Shown here: in pieces, positions 59,901-64,000 of the stretch | Numbering within the stretch: the stretch's first letter is position 1 | How the letters are laid out: each line of letters opens with the position of its first letter | Made by a program: the position numbers and the translations under genes | Origin: Mytilisepta virgata | Lineage: Eukaryota > Mollusca > Bivalvia > Mytilida > Mytilidae | Assembly: GCA_028015205.1 (NCBI GenBank) | Contig: CM051508.1 | Coordinates: forward strand, 13,100,001-13,164,000 | Reading direction: 5' to 3' | Length of the DNA stretch: 64,000 bases | Notes under the pieces: model-generated | What the model saw: only the letters and a program-made list of their open reading frames with translations | What the model was told of the DNA's origin: nothing | Database searches by the model: none

Positions 59901-61517
59901 TTTCTTTAACAATATTTACAATAAGTTTTGGGGCCTCTGTGGCCGAGTGGTCTAGGTAGTTCGTCATGACTACTAATGATCACTAGCCTGTCAAGACTGC
60001 GGTTGTGAGTTTGAATCTCACCTGTAGCAGGGTGTGTTCGACTCCCACCTTAATTGACAAAGATTGCCAATTTTCCTACTGAAGGTCGGTGGTTCTCTCT
60101 GGGTACTCCGGCTTCCTCCACCAATAAAAACTGGCCCCCGCGAAATAGCCAAATGTGCTGAAAACTAAACAAACAATAAACAAACAATAATTTTTATTTC
60201 TTGTTTATATTGAATGAACTTAAAAACCTCTGCAGTGGCAATTAAAGCCTAAACAAGGTCATACAAAAGTGATAAAACAACACTTATTTTCAATTGATAC
60301 AAGTTTGTTTTTTTTTATTTCATACTAGAGGTTTTGACAAACTCAAATTGTGTAATATTAATTCATACTAAATTTTTTATATAGGAAGTTAGATAAGACT
60401 TATTACCTATAGACAAGACCAAAATAGTTGTTTATTAAAAGCAACACTATTCACATTACTAACATACACAACATATATTTGGAGTGATAATTATAAATGT
60501 TATGTAGTTTTTATATGAATTTCTTTCAAACATTAATTTTCATTGAGGCATTCATTGATAAAATCCAAGAATCCCATATTGCTCTCAACTCCATGTTTTC
60601 TATCCCCTATGTTAACAGAAATAGTCTTGTTAAAGATTGAATAAACTGAAACTCTGGTCCATTAGTCAACAAAATTGATACCTGCCGAAAGCTGAGTAAT
60701 GACACAATAATTCATAAATATCACAGCCTATCGTAAAATTTGGAGATGATTTTATTCAATTTTATGTTTTTGGTTGTCCATATTTGTCCGTTACGATTTC
60801 TGTATAACACATAGTAAAATGGTATCCAGTACAGTATTTTCAATTTTTTTCTGGTTTGCAACCGCCTACGGGTCTCCTGGTAGCGTGCTCGCCTCGGGTG
60901 CGGAAGGTCGTGGGTTCGATCCCAGACCGGGTCAAACAAAAGACATTAAAATTGGTATTTGCTGCTTCTCCACCAAGCATGCGGCATCTAGGAGAAAGAG
61001 CAAAGATCTACTGGTCGGCTCGGAGTCAGTACAATGTGTCCGAGTGAGGTGATATGTCTCCCTGCGTACAGTTACCTCGTGAGCTAGCACATTAAAAATC
61101 CGGCTCAGCGTGTCGGTCTAGTACAAAGCAGGGATCATATTCATTATCATATCAACATGCCACAGGACGTTAAACAACAATTTATCCATCATCATTCCTG
61201 GTTGGCTAAATCATCCCTGAAAAATACACTCTTCAATGTAAAAAATACCCAAACAATTCAGAGAATCAGATACTAACACGAAAAAAGTTGTGTAGATAAA
61301 CCAGTTTTATTGGCATCTTAAACCATTGCCCATATCTTTGTATATTTGTTGATTGAAACAAAATAGCAATTGCAAATTGATATTTAACTTTATTTTTTTT
61401 CAGATCCATTTGAGTCCAGAAGACTTTGATAGACTATTTAAAATGAAATACGATGTTTTTGTAACAAAACCAGAATGGAAGCAAAAGGAACTTAAGAAGA
61501 AATTAGGACTTTTTTAA
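29823..61517 (+). CDS. Villin/advillin-like actin-binding protein (24 coding exons)
   Basis: Joined exons give 838 residues, close to vertebrate villin and advillin. Exons: 29823-29900, 32351-32425, 33789-33827, 36510-36575, 37746-37882, 38978-39080, 43259-43372, 43971-44081, 45177-45283, 45487-45565, 46112-46210, 47740-47884, 49105-49343, 50800-50886, 51762-51833, 52328-52519, 52835-52890, 53812-53905, 55123-55212, 55883-55996, 57336-57458, 58801-58872, 59776-59886, 61404-61517. All introns are GT-AG and phases agree throughout. Six gelsolin repeats are visible: G1 (AFRVID, HIWRIE, GD at 44-45, E88), G2 (HGD at 177-179), G3 (GD at 303-304, LWIWTG), G4 (VWRVEN, GGD at 440-442, E472), G5 (ND at 564-565), G6 (DD at 667-668, YMWVG). 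The GD, DD and E positions match the family's calcium ligands. The C-terminal headpiece (about 777-838) ends KKKLGLF and separates it from gelsolin. The family caps, severs and bundles F-actin under calcium and phosphoinositide control, typically in microvilli. Villin versus advillin is not resolvable here. Confidence 0.96.
30500..30800 (+). repeat. Interspersed repeat with CCCCC/GGGGG stem (intron 1)
   Basis: TATACCCCCTGCAAAGG and a nearby GGGGGGGGGTATATAGG form a stem. They are followed by CACCCTGTCTGTC and CGCAACTCCTCCTAAACCG. A shorter relative lies near 45,690 (GGGTATATAGTAATCACCCT). I recall similar words in mollusc genomes. No coding content. Confidence 0.45.
32351..32425 (+). CDS. Villin-like exon 2
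   Basis: Residues 27-51, ending [14 protein letters not shown]. Contains the G1 GD pair (G44, D45), part of a calcium site in this family. Acceptor TTCTTTTCAG, donor GTAAGT, phase 0 on both sides. Confidence 0.95.
33372..33600 (+). mobile_element. Ancient SINE-A relic (intron 2)
   Basis: GGGCTTCATTGGCTAAATGG, GAGGTTGCCAGTTTTCTTGG and CTCATAAAAACTGGCC follow the SINE-A order with heavy divergence. No target duplication seen. Frames at 33,487-33,733 on both strands lie inside it and are not genes. Confidence 0.5.
33789..33827 (+). CDS. Villin-like exon 3 (39-nt microexon)
   Basis: Residues 52-64 ([13 protein letters not shown]), a charged loop in G1 between the GD strand and HIHFWLG. Acceptor TTTTTCAATCAG, donor GTATAT. 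Both flanking introns are phase 0, so skipping joins exon 2 to exon 4 in frame. Lower confidence because it is short and the loop is variable between species. It could be a cassette exon. Confidence 0.72.
34351..34713 (-). mobile_element. MITE-1 copy, 363 bp (intron 3)
   Basis: Ends AGGATGATCGCTGGTC and GACCAGCGAGCATCCT, each next to TA. Same family as 38,270, 47,231 and 53,983 but about 30 bp shorter, with an internal deletion. The open frames over it on both strands are shared by the family and do not resemble a protein. Confidence 0.85.
36510..36575 (+). CDS. Villin-like exon 4
   Basis: Residues 65-86, including [14 protein letters not shown], the conserved G1 WLG segment before the DE calcium ligand. 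Acceptor TTATTTTTCAG, donor GTATAC, phase 0 on both sides. Confidence 0.95.
36629..36900 (+). repeat. Tandem duplication unit 1 (flank plus partial SINE-A)
   Basis: About 92 bp of intron sequence (from CAAAGGAAAATTTGTTCAG to CATTAAAAAATC) followed by a SINE-A head and body cut off after CTTCCTCCACC. The same flank restarts at 36,901, an offset of 272 bp. This SINE copy has lost about 17 bp in its head (GCCGAGTGATGACTAC). Confidence 0.85.
36901..37262 (+). repeat. Tandem duplication unit 2 with full SINE-A
   Basis: Repeats the flank of unit 1 and continues into a complete SINE-A (36,994-37,262) with the AACAAAACAAACAAACAAA tail. CATTAAAAAATC at 36,982-36,993 and 37,263-37,274 is the SINE's target-site duplication. 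The insertion therefore came first and the flank plus part of the SINE was duplicated afterwards. Confidence 0.85.
37410..37565 (+). mobile_element. Ancient SINE-A 3'-half relic (intron 4)
   Basis: TTGATCATAATTAACAATGATTGCC, GTCCTCCACGACCAG, AAATGGCTGCGATGATAT and CTGCTGAAAGTGGTG follow the order of the SINE-A body at about 70% by eye. Confidence 0.4.
37746..37882 (+). CDS. Villin-like exon 5
   Basis: Residues 87-131 plus two bases of codon 132. Begins [20 protein letters not shown] and continues [20 protein letters not shown]88 matches the G1 calcium ligand. Acceptor GTTTTCAG, donor GTAAGT, phase 2. Confidence 0.96.
37965..38215 (+). mobile_element. Ancient SINE-A relic (intron 5)
   Basis: GGTGACTTAGTGATCTAGAC, ATAATCACTATCCTGTCGAC, AGTGAGGTTGTG, ATTAATTGATAAGGATTAC and CACCAATAAAACTTGG follow SINE-A order. 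Heavily diverged; no target duplication seen. Confidence 0.55.
38270..38662 (+). mobile_element. MITE-1 copy, 393 bp (intron 5)
   Basis: Terminal inverted repeats AGGATGCTCGCTGGTC and GACCAGCGATCATCCT, each flanked by TA, which suits a TA target duplication as in Tc1/mariner-like elements (inference). No transposase. The copy at 47,231 is the same length and orientation. Confidence 0.9.
38978..39080 (+). CDS. Villin-like exon 6
   Basis: Completes codon 132 and encodes through residue 166 ([18 protein letters not shown], then [15 protein letters not shown]), the end of G1 with the basic KGKHHVRV stretch. In this family that region is linked to phosphoinositide and actin binding. Acceptor TTTGCAG, donor GTAAGT, phase 0. 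Confidence 0.96.
39370..39636 (+). mobile_element. SINE-A copy (intron 6)
   Basis: Head AGGGGTCTCGGTGGCCGAGT, B box GAGTTCAAATCTCAC, tail AACTAAACAAACAAAC. AAAAATCTA flanks it at 39,361-39,369 and 39,637-39,645. Confidence 0.9.
39726..39892. mobile_element. Foldback element (intron 6)
   Basis: Left arm AATTTAATTATTTAAGGATT, then TTTTTTTTCAGTCTAT. Right arm ATAGACTGAAAACAACATT, then AATCCTTATAATTTAATT. The arms pair as imperfect inverse complements of about 45 nt around a loop of about 75 nt. Confidence 0.6.
41030..41047 (+). repeat. 18-G run (intron 6)
   Basis: Uninterrupted G tract next to a T-rich stretch (40,985-41,022). It could form a G-quadruplex, or be an assembly-length artefact. 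Confidence 0.8.
41390..41405 (+). repeat. 16-G run (intron 6)
   Basis: Second G tract, 360 bp after the first, in the same orientation. The frame at 41,193-41,549 that reads a glycine run through it is not a recognisable gene. Confidence 0.8.
42780..43130 (+). repeat. Mytilid-type interspersed repeat (intron 6)
   Basis: Contains GGGGAATGTGTCAAAGAGAC, ACAACCCAACCAAAGAGCAG, CTCCTGACTTGGGACAGG-like sequence (here TTCCTGACTTGGGACAGGTG) and ATACCTCTAGCCAATGT. I recall this repeat from Mytilus genomic and transcript sequence; that memory was not checked. No coding frame. Confidence 0.6.
43259..43372 (+). CDS. Villin-like exon 7
   Basis: Residues 167-204, start of G2: [20 protein letters not shown] then [16 protein letters not shown] at 177-179 matches the conserved G2 motif. 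The first AG after TTTTTTAG is used; the next in-frame AG, 15 nt later, would drop AAAMQ, which the family's spacing argues against. Donor GTATCA, phase 0. Confidence 0.94.
43539..43790 (+). mobile_element. SINE-A copy with 12-bp target duplication (intron 7)
   Basis: Head CGGGCCTCGTTGGTCGAATG, B box GAGTTCGAATCTCAC, tail CCCCAACTAAACAAA. CTTATTTGCTAC flanks it at 43,527-43,538 and 43,791-43,802. Confidence 0.9.
43971..44081 (+). CDS. Villin-like exon 8
   Basis: Residues 205-241: [20 protein letters not shown] then [14 protein letters not shown]. This is the end of G2, with the RDERAGK helix and the acidic linker. Acceptor AAAATTTCAG, donor GTACAG, phase 0. Confidence 0.95.
44237..45035 (+). 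repeat. Repeat with ~190-bp tandem units (intron 8)
   Basis: The head TTCGACTTTTGTCGAA (44,239-44,254) is a hairpin, followed by GCGAGACATAGCGATCC. Internal units begin CACCCTGTGGTTAAAG or a variant at 44,321, 44,513, 44,705 and 44,893 (spacings 192, 192 and 188). The end reads GGCGAGACACTGGGTTCCGC then GGAACCC. No coding content. The minus frame 44,076-44,315 starts in exon 8 antisense and is a shadow. Confidence 0.8.
45060..45128. repeat. Short repeat with GATTGATTGATCGATTG (intron 8)
   Basis: GATTGATTGATCGATTGTTG then CTTAACGTCCAATGGC. The GACGTTAA word also occurs near the SINE-C tail at about 61,173, so it may be a shared retroelement tail. Confidence 0.35.
45177..45283 (+). CDS. Villin-like exon 9
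   Basis: Residues 242-276 plus two bases of codon 277 ([20 protein letters not shown] then [12 protein letters not shown]). It is the G2-G3 linker and start of G3. Acceptor TTGTTGTAG, donor GTAAGT, phase 2. The following intron is only 203 bp. Confidence 0.93.
45487..45565 (+). CDS. Villin-like exon 10
   Basis: Completes V277 and runs to residue 303: [20 protein letters not shown] then KDLNSG. G3. Acceptor TTTTAACAG, donor GTAAGT, phase 0; the GD pair is split across the next intron (G303, D304). Confidence 0.93.
46112..46210 (+). CDS. Villin-like exon 11
   Basis: Residues 304-336: [20 protein letters not shown] then [13 protein letters not shown]3 WIWTG segment. Acceptor TTTTCTCCAG, donor GTAAGT, phase 0. 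Confidence 0.95.
46619..46973 (-). mobile_element. SINE-B copy (intron 11)
   Basis: On the minus strand: GGGCACCGTGGTGTAGTGG then TTAGCGCATCAGACTAC (tRNA-like head) and GGTTCGATTCCCG (B box), followed by the family body. TTGGCTATT (46,610-46,618) and TTGGCCATT (46,974-46,982) form a near-exact target duplication. Confidence 0.85.
47066..47212. mobile_element. 147-bp MITE with CAGTCAAACCTG ends (intron 11)
   Basis: Perfect 12-bp terminal inverted repeats CAGTCAAACCTG and CAGGTTTGACTG, flanked by TA at 47,064-47,065 and 47,213-47,214. Ends starting CAGT with a TA duplication are typical of pogo/Tigger-type Tc1-mariner elements, so a non-autonomous member is inferred. Confidence 0.85.
47231..47623 (+). 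mobile_element. MITE-1 copy, 393 bp (intron 11)
   Basis: Ends AGAATGGTCGCTGGTC and GACCAGCAATCATCCT beside TA. Same length and orientation as 38,270-38,662. It lies 18 bp after the 147-bp MITE. Confidence 0.9.
47740..47884 (+). CDS. Villin-like exon 12
   Basis: Residues 337-384 plus one base of codon 385. Contains [20 protein letters not shown] and LFRDWPQPK, the end of G3. Acceptor TTTATTGTAG, donor GTAAGT, phase 1, the only phase-1 intron in the gene. Confidence 0.95.
48211..48225. promoter_or_regulatory. ERE-type palindrome (AGGTCA-CTC-TGACCT)
   Basis: Matches the full consensus of an inverted nuclear-receptor half-site with 3-bp spacing. Seen directly; any receptor binding is inference. 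Confidence 0.4.
48477..48491. promoter_or_regulatory. ERE-type palindrome (AGGTCA-CTC-TGACCT)
   Basis: Second perfect copy, in another unit of the same repeat. Confidence 0.4.
48616..48630. promoter_or_regulatory. ERE-type palindrome (AGGTCA-CTG-TGACCT)
   Basis: Third perfect copy, with CTG as spacer, which makes it the classic vitellogenin-type sequence. Confidence 0.4.
49105..49343 (+). CDS. Villin-like exon 13
   Basis: Completes A385 and encodes to residue 464; the longest coding exon. It spans the linker before G4 ([17 protein letters not shown]) and the G4 core ([34 protein letters not shown]). GGD at 440-442 carries the calcium-site motif. Acceptor AAATTTTAG, donor GTATGG, phase 0. 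Confidence 0.96.
49355..50175 (+). repeat. Decayed tandem copies of the exon 13 3' end and donor (intron 13)
   Basis: AATACTCATATCCA, ACTACAAAAATCATGTT, TTTATTGGCAGGTATGG and TTCCATATAAA from the exon 13 end and donor recur with substitutions: after 49,355, from 49,886 (ATTATTGGTAGGTAGGATAT, TCATATTCACATC, CTACAAAAATCATG) and again from 50,031, a 140-bp period made of two sub-units. Stops and shifted spacing make them non-coding. Confidence 0.75.
49404..49885. mobile_element. 482-bp pogo-like MITE inside the pseudo-exon array
   Basis: Ends CAGTCGAACTTCGGTAGCTC and, inverted, CAGTAGAACTTCGATGTCTC (about 20 of 25 bases agree over the arms). TA precedes the left end; the right flank reads TG. 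The interior repeats ACTCGAAC words. It splits one copy of the exon 13-derived array, so it is younger than the array. Confidence 0.65.
50547..50704. mobile_element. Foldback element (intron 13)
   Basis: Left arm TCAAGTTTTCTTCAAACAAA then TATTGTAAAATATAAGCCGC. Right arm GCGGCTGATATTTTACGATA then TTTGCAGAAAACCTGA. The arms pair over about 60 nt around a GCTCGTTCGCTACGCTCACT loop. Confidence 0.75.
50800..50886 (+). CDS. Villin-like exon 14
   Basis: Residues 465-493: [20 protein letters not shown] then [10 protein letters not shown]4; E472 matches the calcium-ligand glutamate. Acceptor TTTTAATTAG, donor GTGAGT, phase 0. Confidence 0.95.
51121..51402. mobile_element. 282-bp MITE bounded by TTAA (intron 14)
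   Basis: Left end TTAAGATGGTACCCAACACT and right end AGTGTTAGGTACCACCTTAA are near-perfect inverted repeats of about 20 bp. A piggyBac-like TTAA duplication is possible, but TTAA may also belong to the repeat. No coding frame. Confidence 0.8.
51762..51833 (+). CDS. Villin-like exon 15
   Basis: Residues 494-517: [20 protein letters not shown] then IIFQ, end of G4. The exon itself starts GTAAGA just after TTTTTTTAG, so the acceptor is followed by a donor-like word. Donor GTAAGT, phase 0. Confidence 0.95.
52328..52519 (+). CDS. Villin-like exon 16
   Basis: Residues 518-581. G5: [20 protein letters not shown], then [20 protein letters not shown] and SGK. ND at 564-565 is the G5 calcium-site position. 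Acceptor ATCTTTACAG, donor GTAAGT, phase 0. Confidence 0.96.
52835..52890 (+). CDS. Villin-like exon 17
   Basis: Residues 582-599 plus two bases of codon 600: [19 protein letters not shown]5 helix. Acceptor GATTTTGTAG, donor GTATGT, phase 2. Confidence 0.94.
53812..53905 (+). CDS. Villin-like exon 18
   Basis: Completes R600 and runs to residue 631: [20 protein letters not shown] then [11 protein letters not shown]. The [15 protein letters not shown] segment closing G5 is diagnostic of the family. Acceptor TTTCTTTTCAG, donor GTAAAT, phase 0. Confidence 0.96.
53983..54376 (-). mobile_element. MITE-1 copy, 394 bp (intron 18)
   Basis: Ends AGGACGACCGCTGGTC and GACCAGCGAGCATCCT beside TA; reverse orientation relative to 38,270 and 47,231. 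The frame 53,900-54,091 (-) matches the one at 38,554-38,754 only because both lie in this repeat. Confidence 0.9.
54760..54905 (-). repeat. Interspersed repeat, partner of 18.79 kb (intron 18)
   Basis: Reverse complement shares CTTCTCTAGTTTAT, GTTCCAATAA, TAGAAATTTAATCACCGGGA and AAGTGGT with 18,790-18,922. Confidence 0.55.
55123..55212 (+). CDS. Villin-like exon 19
   Basis: Residues 632-661: [20 protein letters not shown] then [10 protein letters not shown]. Start of G6, with the [10 protein letters not shown] motif. Acceptor GTACATTACAG, donor GTAAGT, phase 0. Confidence 0.96.
55883..55996 (+). CDS. Villin-like exon 20
   Basis: Residues 662-699: [20 protein letters not shown] then [19 protein letters not shown]6 core; DD at 667-668 is the calcium-site position. 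Acceptor TTTTAATTGCAG, donor GTATTT, phase 0. Confidence 0.96.
56068..57070 (+). repeat. Minisatellite, ~13 units of 70-80 bp (intron 20)
   Basis: Each unit carries GATCAGTCACCTATT, ACACTTAGAAATTGTCAGTT and CTCCTCGTAACATAGTTTG. CAGTCAC words at 56,222, 56,302, 56,382, 56,462 and 56,542 are exactly 80 bp apart; earlier and later units are shorter and more varied. This looks like central homogenisation with decaying edges. No coding content and no spacer diversity, so it is not a CRISPR array. Confidence 0.9.
57336..57458 (+). CDS. Villin-like exon 21
   Basis: Residues 700-740: [20 protein letters not shown] then [20 protein letters not shown]. The DPAGRD and [12 protein letters not shown] words are typical of the end of villin G6. 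Acceptor TTTATTTCAG, donor GTAAGT, phase 0. Confidence 0.96.
57633..57991 (-). mobile_element. SINE-B copy (intron 21)
   Basis: On the minus strand a decayed tRNA-like head (TGTTGTAGTGGTTAGTGCAT) precedes the family body. TTTTCAAAT flanks it at 57,624-57,632 and 57,992-58,000. Confidence 0.8.
58265..58620 (+). repeat. Interspersed repeat with two diverged units (intron 21)
   Basis: CAGGAACCACATTAGCCATC and CAGGAACACACAGGTTAGCT, each followed by TGATATTTGGCA and CAGAGC or TAGAGCG words, mark two units. The outer words GGTGACACATAGGGATCAC and GGCGACACGTCTTCCCTGG resemble the boundaries of the repeat at 44,237-45,035. Confidence 0.5.
58801..58872 (+). CDS. Villin-like exon 22
   Basis: Residues 741-764: [20 protein letters not shown] then LVKA. 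The linker between G6 and the headpiece. Acceptor TTGATTTTTCAG, donor GTGAGT, phase 0. Confidence 0.94.
59554..59731 (+). mobile_element. Internally deleted SINE-A, 15-bp target duplication (intron 22)
   Basis: Head GGGCCTCGGTGGCTGAGTGG and B box GAGTTCGACTCTCAC join directly to CCAATAAAAACTGGCCACCG after GGCGGGGTA, so about 80 bp of the body is missing. ACACTTCCAGTTTCA flanks it exactly at 59,539-59,553 and 59,732-59,746, suggesting a recent insertion. Confidence 0.9.
59776..59886 (+). CDS. Villin-like exon 23
   Basis: Residues 765-801: [20 protein letters not shown] then [18 protein letters not shown]-terminal half of the headpiece. K800 and E801 match headpiece positions 38 and 39; C799 occupies position 37, usually arginine. 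Acceptor TTCTTTGTAG, donor GTAGAA (weak), phase 0. It starts 45 bp after the preceding SINE-A insertion. Confidence 0.95.
59930..60187 (+). mobile_element. SINE-A copy (intron 23)
   Basis: Head GGGGCCTCTGTGGCCGAGTG, B box GAGTTTGAATCTCAC, tail AAACAAACAATAAACAAAC. Begins 43 bp after exon 23. ACAATAAGTTTT and ACAATAATTTTT form an imperfect target duplication. Confidence 0.85.
60857..61190 (+). mobile_element. SINE-C copy, well preserved (intron 23)
   Basis: The tRNA-like head CTACGGGTCTCCTGGTAGCG and TGCTCGCCTCGGGTGC, with B box GGGTTCGATCCCAGACC, resembles tRNA-Pro by its TCGGGTG anticodon-loop word (inference). The body includes ATTGGTATTTGCTGCTTCTC and the end is CACAGGACGTTAAACAACAA. It is not a tRNA gene because the stem ends do not pair cleanly and a SINE body follows. 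Confidence 0.85.
61404..61517 (+). CDS. Villin-like exon 24 (headpiece C-terminus, stop)
   Basis: Residues 802-838 then TAA. The headpiece core has F809, F813 and F820 as the buried trio, W826 as the hydrophobic cap, K827, K832 and K833 in the basic patch, and L837-F838 at the terminus. These correspond to standard headpiece positions 47, 51, 58, 64, 65, 70, 71, 75 and 76, which are core or F-actin-contact residues. H803 matches position 41. Acceptor TTTTTTTTCAG. Confidence 0.97.
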   Translation: MHLSPEDFDRLFKMKYDVFVTKPEWKQKELKKKLGLF

Positions 61518-63310
61518 ATTTGTTTACTCAATTTTTCCAGAAACTACATGGGATTATGGGATATGATCATTTATTTGTATTCATCGTTTTCATTGGATGA
61601 TTTTGTATCATTGAGTGATTTGCAACCAATCAAATCATGTTTTTCATTTATTAGACTGTTTTCCCATAGTTCCAGAGCTTTTTGGAAAACAAATAATGCA
61701 TGTAATCACCTAGAGAAAAGAGTAGTTTCAAAATTTGTATATGCAATGCTGCAATAATGTTGAGAGAATTTCACGGTCAACAAGTGGTATTTATTTAGAA
61801 TCAATTTTTTATCTCTCTGTTCTGTGACTGCACCTATAGTAATTATAGTAGTGTATTGAAGGGGAAAATTGCTTTTTCCTATAAGTAAATGTAAGTAATG
61901 TATGGAAAAGTGTTATGACATCAGAGAAGATCTCCCTTCCTCCTTGACCCCTGGATCACACTCAAAAGACATATTTACAGGTCAGAAATATTAAAACCAA
62001 TGGAGTCTTGACCATTGATGTTTTCATTGCCTCATTTTTTTATGAACTGACAATAAAGATGTATGTATTAGATAGATTGAATCATGAGGAATTTGATATT
62101 TCACAGTTTTGATAATGCATCATGGGTAATATTTTCAAAATTTCATTGAATAATGTCATGATTTGTACTATACAATTCAGCAACAATGAATTTTCAGCAA
62201 GTAACAGTTAAATTCTGAATAAATGTTATTATTGCATATGAACTGAAAAATAAGAAATTAATCAATTATCCCCATTCACAATGTTACCCAAGGGAGATAA
62301 TAAAATTGTCCTTAAAAATTAAAGGGAGATAATTACAATTATCTCCCTTGAATAAAATTTGTTAATTGAATGATGTTTCTAATTACTTTGAATTCATTGT
62401 TTTTGTAAAAACAGCAAACTGATCATCATATCTGGTTGCCATTGAAATATAATGTGATGTCAACAGTGGAATAATTTTAATTAGTTGCTTGAATTCTTGC
62501 TATATTTACAAATTTTATCTTGATTTTAGGTGCTTGCTAGATAAGATCAAAAATCTTTTTGTATTTAGTCTTGCACCTTTATAGAATTTGGCTCTACATG
62601 TTTAGTTAAGAGAAATTGTGTTAACCTCCAATTTTTCCAGTACAAAAAATTAATCTTCAAAACAATATTATGAACCAGTCTTTAGATTAAGTAGTTCGAA
62701 GTTTGGAGAAGGTAGAGGGTGCTTTATAGTATTATACATACCAAGTGATATTAAATAAACAATATCTAGTTAATTCATCTAATTCATATTATATGGAATA
62801 TAGATAAAGTGGGATATTTCTAAATAAATTATCCTTAGGTTTTGTTTGAGGTATGTAGAATAGGTGTGTGATTGTGCCTGGTATTAATTCAAACTTAAAG
62901 ATAAAAATTTCACTTAAGATAAAAATTTCAAGTTGGTATTGAATATGATTCTGGTAATGGGAACTTATAATAAGGTGTGTAAATGTACTCGTTAGCAAAA
63001 GAGTGGAACATTAAAGATTCTTTTTAAGATATTTGTGTTATTGATTTGAAACTTTGAGTTAACAGAACTTCCATTGCTTCAAAATCTCGAAAGATGTATT
63101 TTGCACCCAAAATTGCAAATCATTGCCAAATTGTCAGAATATTTGAACATGTTGAAGTCAAATCTAATCAGTTTTTTCTCAGCTGATCATTTGGAAACAA
63201 CTGATCTAAGGCTATCAATTAAAAACAAAATCCTGTTTTTACTGAATAATGAAAACCACTGATCCTTAATATTTTTTAGTTTTCACAATAATATGAATAA
63301 ATACTACAGA
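61518..63310 (+). other. Probable villin 3' UTR, candidate poly(A) signals
   Basis: AATAAA occurs at 62,052, 62,218, 62,754, 62,823 and 63,296. The first would give a 3' UTR of about 560 nt; alternative polyadenylation is possible. Open frames here (such as 61,548-61,757) are not conserved-looking. AGGGAGATAAT words near 62,290-62,350 are shared with other non-coding parts of the window. Confidence 0.5.
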
Positions 63311-64000
63311 TTGTAAAAATTATGTATCTGTGAAGAAGAGGTCCATTCCTTTGTTGTGACGTATTCAGTTGTAAGATTAAATCAAATTTAAAACTCAAAT
63401 TATTGCTCTTTGAAAGCAGTCTTTGTTACCTTGTTTAAACTTAAAAAACAAGATTGGAATATTTTACACAGTTATAATATTTATAGTTGATATTTTTTTA
63501 TTTTTCATTTGTTAGTTTTCTAAGACGAGGACTTTTGTCTTTTATATCTAACTTGTGTATTGTTATTTTTTGGTCTAAATTTTTTATGTATGTTATTATT
63601 ATTATAAATATATTTGGTTGTAACAAAAAAGATTTTAAAAAACTGTAAAAAAAAAATTTAATGAGAATCAAGTTTATTATCTCCTTAACCAAATTCCTAA
63701 GGAGGGGTAATCACATAATCTCCCTTTAGCCTACAGGAACAAAGGGATGTTGTAAAAATTATCTCCCCTTGGCAATTTGGTTAAGGGCATTAACTCTATT
63801 TTTCTCAGAATTTAAGAATTTTCATGTATAGATATAGCTGGAATTTAAAATACATGTAAATAAAAAATCTTTGCTGGTCTTAAGTAAGAGACCCAGTATT
63901 TTCATTGGTTGTTGGTTGTCTGATTATTTTTATAGGATTATTATAATCTGTTTTTATTTTGGATATTTTGAACCATTGTTTCCTGGGACATTTAGAGGTA
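63311..64000. other. Downstream flank, no gene seen
   Basis: AT-rich, with several ATCTCCC / GGGAGAT words around 63,680-63,770. No exon-like or tRNA-like sequence seen. Confidence 0.5.

Noticed and set aside
60865..60940. Possible tRNA-Pro gene
   Set aside because: The A and B boxes are good but the acceptor stem does not close and a SINE body follows, with a diverged copy at 22.1 kb.

Overview
The window is AT-rich, intron-rich animal DNA, almost certainly from a mytilid bivalve (Mytilus or a close relative). The reasons are a single spliced gene spread over about 32 kb, introns packed with tRNA-derived SINEs, small inverted-repeat transposons and LINE fragments, and an interspersed repeat at about 42.78-43.13 kb that I recall from Mytilus sequence (from memory, not searched). 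There are no bacterial operons, rRNA genes, CRISPR arrays or convincing functional tRNA genes.

Layout. Positions 1-8670 hold no gene I can support, only one decayed MITE. Positions 8.67-17.7 kb are a repeat-rich block: a degenerate non-LTR retrotransposon on the minus strand (8.67-11.33 kb), a LINE 3' end that runs into a TATC/TGTC microsatellite (11.5-11.98 kb), a G/C-tract transposon with a 9-bp target-site duplication (12.07-12.45 kb), a third LINE scrap, a 5'-truncated LINE with a long open frame starting just before its YADD motif (13.12-14.64 kb), and several foldback or inverted-repeat elements. Positions 17.7-29.7 kb are non-coding, with SINEs of several families and two local tandem duplications just upstream of the gene.

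The main gene runs from 29,823 to 61,517 on the plus strand. I reconstructed 24 coding exons whose splice sites and phases join into one 838-residue protein. It has six gelsolin-like domains and a C-terminal villin headpiece, so it is a villin/advillin-type actin capping, severing and bundling protein. Nineteen of its 23 introns are phase 0. One exon is only 39 nt and could be skipped without changing frame. The 3' UTR and several possible polyadenylation signals occupy the sequence after 61,517.

The introns are the most unusual part. They contain at least six clear SINE-A copies with the same orientation as the gene, most with perfect target-site duplications. Four copies of a ~393-bp TA-flanked MITE are confined to this gene. 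A tandem repeat in intron 12 carries three perfect AGGTCA-nnn-TGACCT palindromes (estrogen-response-element type). Intron 13 has a tandem array of decayed copies of the 3' end of exon 13 together with its splice donor, interrupted by a pogo-like MITE. Intron 20 has a minisatellite of about 13 units of 70-80 bp.

I did not find an obviously new multi-gene system. The observations most worth following are the palindrome-bearing repeat, the pseudo-exon array, the G/C-tract transposon, and the shared 3' ends of the LINE fragments, each attached to a different microsatellite.
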